A stretch of 64,000 bases of DNA from Watersipora subatra (Eukaryota; Bryozoa; Gymnolaemata; Cheilostomatida; Watersiporidae), in NCBI RefSeq assembly GCF_963576615.1, contig NC_088711.1, positions 57,702,248 through 57,766,247 of the forward strand. Reading direction: 5' to 3'. Made by a program: the position numbers and the translations under genes. This document shows positions 22,205 to 34,720 of this stretch, piece after piece. The notes under the pieces are model-generated. The model had not been told where the DNA came from. It did not search any database and worked only from the letters and a program-made list of their open reading frames with translations. Position 1 is the stretch's first letter. Every line of letters begins with the position of its first letter.

Positions 22205-22695
22205 TTTTATTATTTTTTATGATTCATCAGTGTCAGTTTATAAAACATAATATTATTATAATGTTTTTATTTTGTATTGTAAAATGAAGCTATTAAACTA
22301 TACAGTTATATATCCATGTACATATACGTATGTACATGTATATATTTTTAGTGCGCATGTAACAATCGTAGGATATGGAATGTTCAGCAATAGATAGAAT
22401 GTTAATTTTGACTTCTCCCCTGGTATTCTAAATCACTGCAAGATAATTTTTGATGAAAAATAGCAAATTTGATGCTTCTATGGAAGAAATCGTATTTACA
22501 GGGGAGATAAATCCTAAAATGTCACTTTTGCCAGATCTCTCATAGAAGTGGAAATGACAGCTACGGCACTTTTTCAGCTTTGAATTATCCATACAATAAT
22601 TAGTCTAAATCACTGCAGAAATTTCCACTGAAAAACGGTGCCAATGGAAACGCAAGATAAACTGTCTTGGCCCACGGCCTATACGGCATCAAAGT
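22205..22695 (+). repeat. ~500-bp dispersed repeat, copy 1
   Basis: Matches 26638-27155 (same orientation) and 25222-25695 (reverse). Shared landmarks are TGTACATGTATATA, GATATGGAATGTTC, GCTTCTATGG, CAGGGGAGATAAATCCTAA, CATAGAAGTGG and TAGTCTAAATCACTGCAG. No coding frame is shared between copies. It could be the 3' part of a retroelement or a non-autonomous element. Confidence 0.75.
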
Positions 22696-22806
22696 GTTAA
22701 TTGACTTCATAACAAGTGTTTAGAAAACCATGAACAGGCCATTAGGCATGCCACTAATTAAAAAGCTTACACTGTTCTGGCTACATTATTACAAACATAC
22801 TGTAAA

Positions 22807-23594
22807 GGTATAAACACACTAGGCGATATTTAGAGCGATATCGCGCTGCGTGGCGCTAATCTGCGCTAGGATTCACCCAGCGTGCTCATCTAGAGCGATA
22901 ATGTTAGACTTTCTCTGCACAACTTTATCGCTAGCGAGATGCATTTCGATTGGTTGGATTTTACCAGAATGCAATTTTATGGCGGGTAATTATTTCTTAT
23001 CGATGTTCACCAACGTACAGCAGCGACAATTTTCTATTTTGTTAATATTGAAACATCTTCAGAACGAGCACTGAGTTGTTCATAAATTTAATAATAGCAC
23101 TCCCAGTCATGTGCATCATAACAAACAAAAATTACAAAAAATCTAAGTTGAAAACCAACATTTGGAGTGAATCGTTGCGCAGGTTGACCATCTTGAGAAC
23201 GGTAAATATTTAATACATTAGGCCTAAATATAAAAAAACCACTACAAAATAAAATATGTATAAAAATTGTGAAAAACATTACAGTTAAAAATGCAATAAT
23301 CGTTTTTCTTATGTCTCCTTGTAGTGTAGGCAGTGTACAATCCGTGAAAGTGAGATAGGTTTAATAACAAATGCGTAAGTTGTTTACGTTGTCGCCTAGA
23401 CGGCGCCGTATTGACTGACCTAAATTTATTAACAACTCCGAAGAAACTAATGACACGGAATTTTATTGGCAGTTTGGGAGCGTGCTCATTATATCGCTTG
23501 CTAGTGAATCGCTCAAGTGTGTTTATGCACACGCTAGCGATATCTCCGCCCTCCTCATGACGCTCGCGATAAAATCGCCTAGTGTGTTTATACC
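22807..23594. mobile_element. 788-bp terminal-inverted-repeat element, copy 1
   Basis: Left end GGTATAAACACACTAGGCGAT and right end its near-perfect inverse (ATCGCCTAGTGTGTTTATACC). A homologous 776-bp copy is at 49170-49945. The right flank is TTAA; the left flank is TAAA, so TTAA duplication with one change, or a 3-bp TAA duplication, both fit. The GCGAT word recurs inside both ends. Open frames at 22850 (plus) and 23242 (minus) are not clearly kept as coding in the second copy, so the element is probably non-autonomous. Confidence 0.8.
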
Positions 23595-23598
23595 TTAA

Positions 23599-25115
23599 GA
23601 ATCGCTTGCAGCTAGTTTTGTGATGAAGGCAGCAAAAATTCAGTTATTTTATTTTAGTTCATTGGCTATCATTACAACGATGCATCAATAGTTACAAAGA
23701 AAATTTTTTTGCTTCTACTAGCATTTCATATTTATATAATTGTATTGAATAAAACATTGCTGTTTGTCAATAAAATGCTACTTCACCAAGCGGAGAGTGG
23801 TTAAGCGAATTACTTCATCTAATGAAGAACAGGTTCAGGCTTTCCTTTTTTACCGGTTTTAATAGGCAAACATCAAACAGAGCAGACAGTAGTCAATAAT
23901 TTCTATAGTACGCTACACTTTTGTCTGTGCCTCTGAAGCTAGGGGCAGAGATTAAAAAAAACTATTTTTATTGGTTTGGCTACTGGTGGCATACAGCTTA
24001 AGAGTCGACTACCCTAACACATGCAATAATGAGCTGTCTTCTTTAAGGGTAGAATAATTGTGGATGTAATTATTCTCTGCACTTTATCAACACACATGAC
24101 CATCCCTCAAAGTACAGCGGACTGTCATGGGTACTAGTAATAACAATACAATGATAATTGTAAAGTATGAAAGCCGCAGTCTGAAAAAATACATATTACA
24201 TACATATACATATTTTAAATAAACTGATAACTAACAATGAATAAGACATGTAAGATAGAATTTAGAAAAATAAACTAGAAGGTGCTATGCTAGATAATGA
24301 ACACCAAGACTAATGAGTGAACTATAACAAATGAAAACAAGCAATCAGACAGTAGAGGACACAAAAGTGGATGACAAAAAGAGGCCTTAAGAAAGAGGCA
24401 GAGTGTCTAATAACAGCAGCGCAAGACTAAGCACTGCAAACCAATTCCAGGAATGGTAACTAAGTGCAGGTTGTGTAAGACAAAGGGTGAAACAGCCATA
24501 TTGTAAACAAGTGCTCAAAGATTGCACAAACTGAATACAACCTCTGACTTGATCAAGTGGCCTCAGCAGATTACTGGAGTATCTGTAAGAAGCATAACAT
24601 ACCACACGCAGCATAATGGTATAACCATAGGGTAGAGCCAGTGTCTGAGAATGACAAAGTGAAAGGTTTAGTACTGATAAAAAAGAAACAACAGATTGTC
24701 AGATTAGTTGTATAACCATCCTATGTGATGCCAGAGTAGAAAGAAGAAGGAAATATATAAAGGAGATGTACAAAGTGCAAGATTTGAGCATCGAAGGCTG
24801 TAGAATTTTCAACCAAAAGTAATATAATGTATGTAGTGATTGGAGTGATTAATACATTATTCAGCCAGCTTGTGTCATATCTCATTGAGGTCAGTGCTCA
24901 ACAGTCTTTCAAACAACTCAGAAAACAGTGCTGCTAGGAGCTGGTCAGATTTTAAGGAAGACTATTCAGTAAAATGACTCGTTAAAGTCAAAATCATCAG
25001 GCTAAGGCCTTGGCTCACCTCCTACCAGCCACCCGGTTGTGAAGACAGTTTTTAGAATGACACTAATAATATAAATAATAGCAGTGTCTGTCCATATGTC
25101 TAAAGCTAGATATAG
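23599..25115. other. No gene seen
   Basis: No supported exon. A minus-strand 75-codon open frame at 24387-24614 shows no known motif. Confidence 0.5.
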
Positions 25116-25124
25116 AGGTTAGGA

Positions 25125-25225
25125 AAAACATTGCATGGGAAATTGAACTCAAAACTTTGGCTGAGCAGCTGTGCACACTAACAACTAACACTAAAAACGG
25201 CTCAGCTTAACCACCTTGCAGCTAT
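25125..25225 (-). repeat. tRNA-like SINE candidate
   Basis: On the minus strand a TAGTGTTAGTTG A-box-like word is followed about 35 nt later by GAGTTCAATTTCC, close to the pol III B box. This is the layout of tRNA-derived SINE heads or a decayed tRNA. It does not fold into a convincing tRNA by eye. Confidence 0.3.
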
Positions 25226-25695
25226 GTTGGGCAGTGGGCCAAGGCAGTTTATTCTTGCATCTCCGTTGGCACCCCCTTTCAGTGGCAATTTCTGCAGTGA
25301 TTCAGACTAATTTTGGTATGGATAATTCAAAACTGAACAGTTGCCACAGCTGTCATTCCCAATTCTGAAAGAAATTTGATAAAATTTTATTTTAGGATTT
25401 ATCCCCCCTGTAAATAAGATTCTTTCCATAGAAGCATCAGATTTGCAACTTTTTATAATATTTATTTTGCTGCAATTTAGGATGTCATTGGTGAAGTAAA
25501 AATTCATCTTCTATCTACTTTCTAACTTTCTATATCTTACGATTGTTACAACCACATGTAAACTATATACATGTATATACGTATATGTAAATGTGTGTAT
25601 AGTTGTATGGTTTATTAGCTTTATTTTACACAAAATATTCAAAACCTCTTTAATTATGTTTTATAACCTGAAACTGATGAATCATAGAATATAAT
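25226..25695 (-). repeat. ~500-bp dispersed repeat, copy 2 (reverse)
   Basis: Reverse complement of the 22205 and 26638 copies; same landmarks in inverse order, for example TTAGGATTTATCCCCCCTG near 25392 and CTGCAGTGATTCAGACTA near 25291. Confidence 0.75.
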
Positions 25696-25699
25696 AATT

Positions 25700-26635
25700 G
25701 GTGATTATTATTAGCATTATTATTAGTGGTATTATTAACAGCTAATATCAGCAGTCTTACAAAACGAGCTGGGATATTTCAAAATATCGCATATCCTAAT
25801 TATTTGTTCAATATGTTTAGTTCTTAATCATTTTCCTCACTATCGGCATTTTCTGCTACTCCTGCTACAGTTTTGTTTCAGTGCATGCATGTGTAAAGCT
25901 CTGTGTAAGGCAGCTCTGCCATGATACTGGCACATCAGTTCCCTCGGAACCTGGATTTTGACACTCCCATAGAACAGCTTGTAGAATTTCAGGTGGGGCG
26001 ATAATTCTGGTATGACACTTTACTGCATACTCATCATTTTCCTTACCCAGTATCCACCGATGTAAAGAAAGAAATTGTGCTTTGGCAAGTTGTGTTGTTG
26101 ACCCTTTCCATATACATGTATGTATAGCTGCTACATAATTGACACAATGCACATGGTTTTCAGCGATTGAAAGGAGGGACTGACTGGTTTAGACCTAGAC
26201 ACAAACAGCCGGTCTGTTAGTCAGTTGAAGTCTGTACCATTTTCCTGGGTGCTATCTCCTTGGCCATAGAGTCTGCGTGTGTAGGTTTCACAGAGAGAAT
26301 AAAGTCGCTTTGAAACTTAAATGATTTCCAGAGTCCTTTCATTACCTGCTGAAGGTCGACTTCTGAAATACTCACTCACCTTACAGTGTTTTCTCATAAC
26401 AAGATCAATTTTGCTGTTATTTGTCTCTGATGGCATATGTTCTGTGAATCTAGTAGCGATTGCAGACAACTTGAAGCATACACTATTTGAAACAGACCAT
26501 TCAGGCTCTTTAAAAGTGTTTTCCAGCTTTCTAGACAGTGACTAGTCAATGTTTATTACGTTAATTTTTTGAGAGTCATGTATGTGAGCTACACAAATCA
26601 TGTCAAAGCTCAAACAATGAATGCACTTATCTTGT
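25700..26635. other. No gene seen
   Basis: Two open frames (minus 25865-26152, 95 codons; plus 26321-26545, 74 codons) carry no motif I recognise and no clear splice context; they may be chance. Confidence 0.4.
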
Positions 26636-26637
26636 AT

Positions 26638-27155
26638 GTTATTATTTTTTATTATTCATCTGTGTCAGGTAATAAAACATAACTAATCTGTGTCAGGTTA
26701 TAAAACATAATTATAGTGTTTTGAATAGTTTTTGTAAAATAAAGCTATTAAACCATACAATTATTTACATACATGTATGTACATATTCATATATACATGT
26801 ATATAGTTTACATGTGGGTGTAACAATAGTACGATATGGAATGTTCGAAAATAGATAGAAGATAAATTTCGACTTCACCAATGACGTCCTAAATTAAAGC
26901 AAAATAATTATGATAAAAAGTTGCAAATCTGACGCTTCTATGGAAATAGTTTAATTTACAGGGGAGATAAATCCTAATATATTCTTTTTATCAAATTTAT
27001 CATAGAAGTGGGAATTGCAGCTGCGGCAACTCTTCAGTTTTGAGCTCTCCATACCAAAATTAGTCTAAATCACTGCAGAAAATGCCACCGAAATGGGGTG
27101 CCAAAGGAACATCATTTCTAGAACTGTTTTGCCTGCTCGGCCCATAGCCTATGTG
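26638..27155 (+). repeat. ~500-bp dispersed repeat, copy 3
   Basis: Same orientation as copy 1 with roughly 20% difference by eye, and inverted relative to copy 2 about 1 kb to the left. A short internal tandem duplication (TCTGTGTCAGGTAATAAAACATAA, twice) marks its left end. Confidence 0.75.
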
Positions 27156-27159
27156 TAAT

Positions 27160-28974
27160 AATTTTACAAATTCAGCGTGCCAGACTGACAGGGTACCAGT
27201 TTTTCTGTAATAAGAATTCTGGGCCTCCTTCTGCTCTAAGCCATGGTTGGAGGTTTGGAAAAAACGTTGCGTAATAGGTAAGGTTTCATACTGGGTAAAG
27301 ATTTAAAAGTTGCAACGAAAAAATTATTTTTTACAAATAAATTGCTGCTTTGATAATTTCCCGAGGTAAAGTTTTTAAAATTCAGCCCGTTTATGAAACA
27401 TCACTGCCAGAGACAGCTAGAGGAAAAGCACAAGGATAGCGACAGCTGAGAAAATTAGGTTTTCACACTGATCAAGAACAGTCCCAGCAATCTTGTTCTA
27501 TGGGTAGAAAATCAGCAAGGAGATGCAAACAAACATTTGTAAAAAATATTTAAAAGAACTGATCAGTTTACACTCTCATACATTTACAAGTAGAACTGTT
27601 TGGAGTTTGTATTTGATGGAGAAAAGGCTAATGAAAAGGCTGTACTAATGAACTACCAATACAATCATTCAGGCACCTTGCTTGTAGCTGTGTATATATG
27701 CAGGATAAGACAACTTGTGCTTAGAGGCCACTGATGATGGATAGTCAAAGCTGCCATGATTTTTCACAAGCTTTTTAAAAACGTGGGGTTCTCCTTGCTG
27801 TCTGTTACACTTTAATATAACGCTTGCTGTGCTTCCGGAAATGTCAGCAATTATTATACGGTTTAAACAGTGATTAAGATGCTTGTGACATTTTAGTCTC
27901 AATTTTAATACATAGTTTATTTGCTTTGATGTCTTAACGGCCTCTTTTCCTGTCAATTTCAAAAATAGTTGGTCAAAAAGTATTGAAGTTTTTCCATCAT
28001 TTGAAATTTTGTTGGTTGTTTTTGGTGTTCTGACAGACAAGATGTTTTAAGATTAAAATTAGCAAAACTCAATTCCAGTTACAATGCTCACACAACAAAA
28101 AAGTACTCAGACCTCTCAAAAAATTACATCCATAGTCATGCTAGTTGTTTATAAAAAATAGACATACTGTCACGTTATCAATGGATACTCACGTGTTCAT
28201 ACAGTATTTAAAGGAAAACAGTGGGACTAATTCTAATCAAACTATCTTTATAATATTTGAAACTGGCTATAGCGGTGTATCTAAGGATAGGCTTACATTC
28301 TAATTTGCATCTAAACACTCATAAGCAAACACAAATAATATGTACGTCAATAAATATGCATAACACCGCAACTTGGCTGCAATAGCCGATGACATCACTG
28401 GAGGAAGAACAGGAAGTGCAACGATTGACATCTTTTTGGAGTAAACATTTTTTTCTGAACTTTATCAATGCAATCAAAAATTCTCAATTTTAATCTTGAA
28501 ACATCCCTGCAGCCAAATCACATAAAACAACATGCAAAAAGTCAAAAGAAGGAAAATATAACGATTATATAACGATTTTTAAAACTTTATGCAATGGACA
28601 ATTTCAAAATATTGGTTTTAAAAGGTTTATAGGAAGTATTTGCCAAATAATGACATCAATATTAGTTGTACGCCCTACTCAATAAATAGTAAGTAAGAGT
28701 TGCAACATTTTCGATGATATCAACATTTTAATCTTTTTATGAAAACGCTTTGATAAATATAATTAGCTCGTGTAATACATTAAACTTTTTTAACAGAGAG
28801 CTACATTGTAAATCTCACAAAAAGTGATGGTTTTAGACGTCTGAGAATTTTTTGGTTAACTATATCATAACTATTGTGTCACACATGCAAGAGTACACCA
28901 CATTTCATCCAACATATATAACAAGAATTTTAATCTAATTTTTAATTTAAAAGCTTTTGATCAAAAGCTGTATA
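27160..28974. other. No recognised gene; one unassigned minus-strand open frame
   Basis: The span is otherwise featureless. A 123-codon minus-strand frame (28040-27669, ATG start) is longer than expected by chance in such AT-rich DNA. It contains a lysine-rich middle and no domain I can name. It could be an isolated exon, a transposon fragment or chance. Confidence 0.3.
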
Positions 28975-30635
28975 GGTTGACTTGCACAAAAGAAATTCAC
29001 ATTACAGGTGTATAGTATCAAAATATTGACCATGTCTTACTCTGCTGTGTTGTTGGTGCAAAATATGTGTAAATGTAATTGCAAGCTTTTAAAAGCTCTA
29101 AATCGAACAGTTAATCGCCGCCGGTTGGAATCAATTTATTTTACTGACGTAGGCTAGTCAAGCAATTTTGGTTATTGTTTTGACAACTGATGTTCTCACG
29201 TGAAATTGAAGGCCAATACAAGGCTCAATATAAAAGTTCTCGTAGCATTAGTTTATGACAAACACTTCGGGTTTTGTCGAGAAACCAATATCAAATATAG
29301 ATGCTCGCTACTTTACAGTTTTGTTTCGGCTTGGTCTAATCATCTAGTCGTTATCTGATCATGAAACATGGGGAACTTGAACCATTTTTCGCCCGAGTTT
29401 GAGGGCATAGCATATTTAGCTGACTTTAGACTCTTATAAATTCAAGAATATACCAGTGAGAGGTATAGATTCTTTTGTGTTTACACACAATTTGTATATT
29501 TACACAAGCAAACGAATGAAAATTTTCAGAAGAATAATGTGGGAGATAACTCCGACCGAAAATGACCAAAAATGCTTTTTTAGCGACTATTCAAAAACAA
29601 CTATTGCTCCTAACATATAATTTTCCTTTGTTTCTGTTATTATTTCTAAATTTCCCCAAGCCTCAGCTATCCAACACTAGTCTCGTCTTCTCTGTAGATG
29701 CATCGGGTCAGCGTATAGAAGCCATAAGCCTGCAAGATTAACGTCTTAGTCGAAATACTGCAAAAGTAGAGGTCCAGGTCAACTTGTGGTTTCAACAAAG
29801 TCACACATTTTTCTCATGTTTACACCAATTCACATATGCAGATTTTATTAAAACCATCTAAAGTTTGTGTTTCATACTGTAAACCGCTTAAAATTGATTT
29901 TCAAATGCCCTCCAAACACCTTTTTAAATCGCCTTAATTAAATGAGATAATCCCGCTTGTCAAGCTTTAACTTGGCTGATTATTATCCTTTCATTATCAA
30001 ATTTTCTGTATTCTTTTGGTTTGTGATTGTGATAGTAATGAAGCTTGAATTATTTTATTAACATATATTCCTAAATGTTATCAATTGTTGTAGCTTCAAA
30101 TGCATATGCTTTGCCTGAGTTGGTAGTAGATGGCGGCGCCACAGCTAATAGAACATGCTCGTGTGGTACCCAGCATATGTCATCTTGCTGTGGCCATATG
30201 AAACTGTTTGTTGAGCCTTTGCACATGAATCTCACATTAACACAAACGTTCTTTTGATCATAGCCAATTGCCATCCCCATATACCACCGACCATCATATA
30301 TACAGGCCAGATATTGTCCAGGTTGAGGTGTTAAGGTATTGCTGGTAACATGTGAGTCATCAGTCTTCTCAACTTTGTATCTTTGTAGCATACATTTTTT
30401 CAACAAGTGGTGAAAGTTTTCAAACTTCAATGGCTTTCCTACTGAGTGGCTTGAACCAGTGCTGGTCCCGACAACCAATGACTCGTTGTGTTGATTTGAA
30501 CCTTGGTTCCAAAATTGCTGCTTAATCTGCGGCTTCATCAGTGGGTACATAAAACACCTCCACCCCAGCAATGTTTTCCCTAGCATACTTGTACAGGTGC
30601 TCAGTACTGAACATTCTTTCTTTTCTTGACCTAAA
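28975..30635 (-). mobile_element. Truncated DNA transposon copy, minus orientation
   Basis: The left boundary GGTTGACTTGCACAAAAG and the following ~375 bp match the terminal region of the 907-bp element at 54129 and the segment at 30636-31010. From 29355 to 30635 it is the inverse of 31346-32640. The coding part (30646-30071 on the minus strand) is open for 191 codons, but its first half is out of frame with the plus copy's apparent native frame, so I read it as a shifted pseudogene. Its last part encodes the small beta-rich domain described in the plus copy. The 5' half is missing exactly where the plus copy begins. Confidence 0.65.
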
Positions 30636-30646
30636 GGTTGCAACAA
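30071..30646 (-). pseudogene. Transposon ORF fragment with SH3/Tudor-like domain
   Basis: 191 codons; the trusted part is the C-terminal half. GQYLACIYDGRWYMGMAI, VRFMCKG, FIWPQQDDICWVP and HVLLAVAP follow one another, the alternating aromatic/hydrophobic pattern of a short SH3- or Tudor-like beta barrel. The plus-strand relative at 31720-31930 is nearly identical there. In the plus copy the same domain follows a DDE-like transposase segment, so it is likely the transposase C-terminus. The function of the domain is inference only. Confidence 0.5.
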
Positions 30647-32640
30647 AATTCACATTACAGTTATTTGGTATCAAAAGATTCACCATGTCTTACTCTGTTG
30701 TGGTGTAGGTGCCAAATGTGTGGAAATGTGATTACAAGCTCTTAAAAGCTCAAAAACGAAAAGCCGTCGTAGATTGGAATCTCTTTATTTCTTGGACGTA
30801 GACATGATATTTGGTTATTGTCTTGTCACGTGATGTTCTCATGTGAATTGAAAGGCCAATAAAAAGCTCAATATAAAACTTATCGTAGAACTGGTTTATG
30901 ACAAACACTTCGGGTTTTACCGAAGACACCAAATCAAATATAGATGCTTGCTACTTTACCGTTTTCTTTTGGTTTGGTCTAATCGGCAAGTCGTAATCTG
31001 ATTATGTGACCCAATACATCACATACAATTTCTGCAGCACTTTTCGGTTACAATCCAAAGCGTACAATCCGGATGACGCATTTTAGATAGTATACATACA
31101 TTCCAGAGAACGCTCATCAGATTCATTTAAAAAACCTACCTCAAGTGACTCATGTGAATTATTTCAGTGATGGATCTGGCGCCCAATACAAGAATTACAA
31201 GAACTTTGCCAACTTACGTTACCATGAGCTTGATTTCAATCTTACAGCATCTTGGAGCTTCTTTGCCATCTCACATGAAAAAGGTCCGTGAGATGGGATT
31301 CGCGGGGTGGTCAAGAGACTGGCCACCCGTCACTCCAAGCAGTTAGTTAAGTCAGGAAAAGAAAGACTGCTCAGTGCTAAACCACTGTGCAAGTATGCTA
31401 GAGAAAACATTGCCGGGGCGGAGGTGTTTTATGTACTCACTGAAGAAGTTGCAGAACAAGCAGCGAATTAAAAACCAAGGTTCAAGGCAGCACAACGAGT
31501 CATTGGTTTTCAGAACCAGCACTGTTTCAAGCCGCTCAGTAGAACAGCCATTGAAGTTTGCTAACTTTCACCACTGGTTGATGAAAAATGTATGCTACAA
31601 GAATACAAAGTTGGGAAGACTGATGACTCACATGTTACCAGCAATACCTTAACACCCCAACCTGGTCAATATCTGGCCTGTATATATGATGGTCGATGGT
31701 ATATGGGGATGGCAATTATCTATGATTGAGAGAACGTTTGTGTTAATGTGAGATTCATGTGCAAAGGCTCAACAAACAATTTCATATGGCCACAGCAAGA
31801 TGACATCTGCTGGGTACCACAAGAGCATGTTCTATTAGCTGTGGCGCCACCATCTACCACCAACTCAGGCAAAGCATATGCATTTGAAGCTACAACAATT
31901 GATAACATTGAGGAATGTAAGTTAAGAAAATATTTTAGGCTCATTACTATCACAATCACAAACCACAATTACACGGCATATTTGAACTTGATAGGATAAT
32001 ATTCTAATAATCAGCCAAGTTAAAGCTTGACAAGGGGGGATAACCTCATTTGATTGAGGCAAGTTTTAAAGGAGTTTGGAGGGCATTTGAAACTCAATTT
32101 TCAGCATTTTACAGGCTGAAACACAAACTTTTGATAGTTTTAATGAAATCTGCATATGCTAATTGGTGTAAAACATGAGAAAAATGTCCGACTGTTGAAA
32201 CCGCAGGTTGACCTTGACCTCTCCTTTTGCAGTAATTCGATAACGACGTTATTCTTGTATGGCTTCTAGACGCTGACCTGATACATCTACAGAGAAGATG
32301 AGACTAGTTTTGGATAGCTGAGGCATGGAGAAATTCAGAAATAATAACAGAAACAAAGGCAAATTATATGATAGGAGAGATAATTGTTTTTGAATAGTCG
32401 CTAAAATAGCATTTTCGTTCATTTTTGGATGAAGTTATCTCCCCCATTATTTATCCAAAAAATTTCAAACCTCTTTGTTTGTGTAAATATAGAGACTTTG
32501 TGTAGACACAAAAATCTAGATATTTAACTTGTATATTCTTCAGATCATATGAGTCTAAAGTGAGATACATGTAGATGTGCTATGCCCTCAAACTCGGGCT
32601 ACAAATGGTCAATGTTCAAATCTTCTTAGCACCTGAACCA
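30636..32640 (+). mobile_element. Truncated DNA transposon copy, plus orientation
   Basis: Starts GGTTGCAACAAAATTCACATTACAG, then ~375 bp matching the ends at 28975 and 54129. A degenerate coding region follows (31060-31930) and a 3' part to about 32640 that is the inverse of 29355-30000. No 3' terminal repeat follows, so the right end is lost. Head-to-head with the minus copy, it forms 1.3-kb inverted arms around a 710-bp spacer. Confidence 0.65.
31085..31930 (+). pseudogene. Broken DDE-like transposase with C-terminal SH3/Tudor-like domain
   Basis: One frame from about 31090 reads NYFSDGSGAQYKNYKNFANL, then DFNLTASWSFFAISHEKG, a TGA, then DGIRGVVKRLATRHS and later GQYLACIYDG...FIWPQQDDICWVP. 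The Asp in FSDG...QYKN sits as a catalytic Asp does in DDE transposases, and the GKG-x-x-DGIGG-like stretch is, as I recall it, recurrent in invertebrate transposon proteins. Several stops (about 31307, 31470, 31562, 31727) disable it. The superfamily is not assigned. ATTTCAG before TGATGG could be mistaken for an acceptor, but the frame runs through it. Confidence 0.5.
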
Positions 32641-34424
32641 ATGACCCTAGAATATCAAAATTTGGGATATAAGCGTTTTCAACATGGGCAACAACATATT
32701 AAAAAAAATCATCAAAATCTGAGACTATGAGGTTTTTTAGTTAAACTTGGTAAATTATATGCCAAATATATTTTTGCAAAACTCCAATTTTTAAAATAAA
32801 GCCAAAACATGTGTGCTTAACTGAAATGGTTGATTTTTACAGTCTCATTTTTATTTAATGAGTTTCCAACATACTTTTAACTTGTCCATGAATGACATTT
32901 GAACAAAGATAGCAACAGGGATTCACACAAACATCTATTAACAAGGGGACAAAAAGATTCTTACTTTTACCATATATCTGAAAAATATTAGGAAAACTTG
33001 GAAATGTTTATAATACAATAAATTCTTTATACTTCAAAGTTTAGTATGTCATAACTCAAATTATTTTAGAGTGTTTTTTATCATGACCATGTCTAATAGT
33101 TGTTGAGATGAATTGTTGAAAAAACGCAACTAGATGCGAAAATTCAATTATTATCACAATTTTCTTATTACACACGCTGTCTGTTGGCATGTAGCAGCCA
33201 CAAGTAAAAAGGCTTGACCTCAATATTAATTAACATCTATGGAGCCAGGTGCCCTTTTTGAGAACCCGCAAGGTTGGCCTTGGTGTCATGAAAGCAACCA
33301 GCATGAAGTTTTGGCCTTCAGTTACCACAGTTCTTAGATGGGTTATTTAAGAGACAGGAGTGGTTTTGAAGTATTTGACGGTGCGATTTATAAGATTTTG
33401 AAGCGATGTTGAGGCCTTCACTGTTGGTTTGCACCTTCTTTAAAAACTCCATGTATCAGGAGGGGAGGAGTCTACAAATGCTATAATATAGTTATTTTGA
33501 TTATACTTCAACATTAGTCATATTGGATGATGTAGCAATGAAAATGTGAGTGAAGCCAAGATTAATTTGTATCATCAGCTTGCGTTCAGCTCTGTATTTT
33601 GCCAGATCATCAAGCCAGCCCGTAAAACAATGTTACCTAACCAACCTCAGAGCTAACCTTTAGAGCTAATTGTGGTGTACCAATTCATTGCCTATAGTTG
33701 CTGGGACAGGCACAAATTTCGGTCTGTTACTCCCTTTATTTTTAGCCCTGCCTAATTTAGGTGCAGGTGACCAATGGACTGAGAAATATGGGTCAGAGTG
33801 GTCAAGTTTCAGCTGATTGCCGAGGTTTATCCTGTGGGCCTATAAATACACCTATTTATGAAGCAAGACTAACATTAATCGTCACAGTATTGCTAGATGT
33901 GACAGATATGTTATTTACGGCTGCTGCAGTCAAAGCAAGGCCAATGTTATTACAGCTGCTTATCTAGTATTTTGCAATATTATCACATACTCGTTATATA
34001 CGCATTATGTGGCTCTCAGCCTGAAGGGCCAGTTTGTAAGGCAGAGCTAGTTAAAGAGTGGTAGAACACACATGGGAATAATAAAGCCTGCTCTGAAACA
34101 CTTACTAGAATCAACATGTACATTCAAACATAAAACATTAAAAATACCTATTTTTGTTACGGTATATGCTTGCATGCTATATGCTGACCTTAGAGCAAAT
34201 CAGATGATGCAGTTTACAGAAAGCTGTTTGGAAAATAGAACTGTCTGGGCCCTAGCTTGTATATTATTAATGTTAGCCGTTTGGCCTTGCTGCTAGAATT
34301 TTTAAGATAACACAATAGCAGTTTAAACAAGCGAGAATAAATAAATGCAGGGTTAAATCCAGATATATATATATACACAAATCTCAATGTTTGTCTGTCT
34401 GTCATTCATTCACCAAATTATAGC
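32641..34424. other. No gene seen
   Basis: AT-rich; open frames at 33761-33967 and 34072-34296 show no recognised motif. Confidence 0.5.
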
Positions 34425-34550
34425 GATAAAGCTTTAGCAATGAGAAAATCGCCTTGCAGTATATTGGACTCATGACATTCAGAAAGCAAGTCTACTAACA
34501 AGAGTGACTAACCACAAGGCTAAGCTATTCTTATCACTCCCATCACTCTT
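34425..34550 (-). repeat. tRNA-like SINE candidate
   Basis: On the minus strand, CTTAGCCTTGTGGTTAGTCAC resembles a tRNA 5' part with an A box, and TGTCATGAGTCCAATA lies where the B box is expected. It is degenerate and has no clear 3' tail. Confidence 0.3.
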
Positions 34551-34555
34551 ACCAT

Positions 34556-34720
34556 ATACAGTAAACGCTCCTATAACGTAGGCCTATACTTCTTAGAACT
34601 AAAGTCTAGACGACATACATTTCTGTAAAGTTTTTGCTTTCGACTACCAAAAAAATTCCATATTACATGCTAAGTCGAGTAAGTTCTCAACTTTGATTTA
34701 AACGTTAGTTTATATTGATT
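34556..34720 (+). repeat. Copy of the GCTCCTATAACG repeat
   Basis: TACAGTAAACGCTCCTATAACG, then GTAAAGTTTTTGCTTTCG and AAGTTCTCAACTTTGATT, aligns with the reverse complement of 48400-48560. It has no partner end nearby, so it is a fragment. Confidence 0.5.

Noticed and set aside
22850..23532. Small conserved-looking frames inside the 788-bp element and its copy
   Set aside because: Indels between the two copies do not respect codons, and no transposase motif is present.
27669..28040. Calling the 123-codon minus-strand frame a gene
   Set aside because: No domain, no splice partners and no second copy for comparison; kept only as an unassigned frame.
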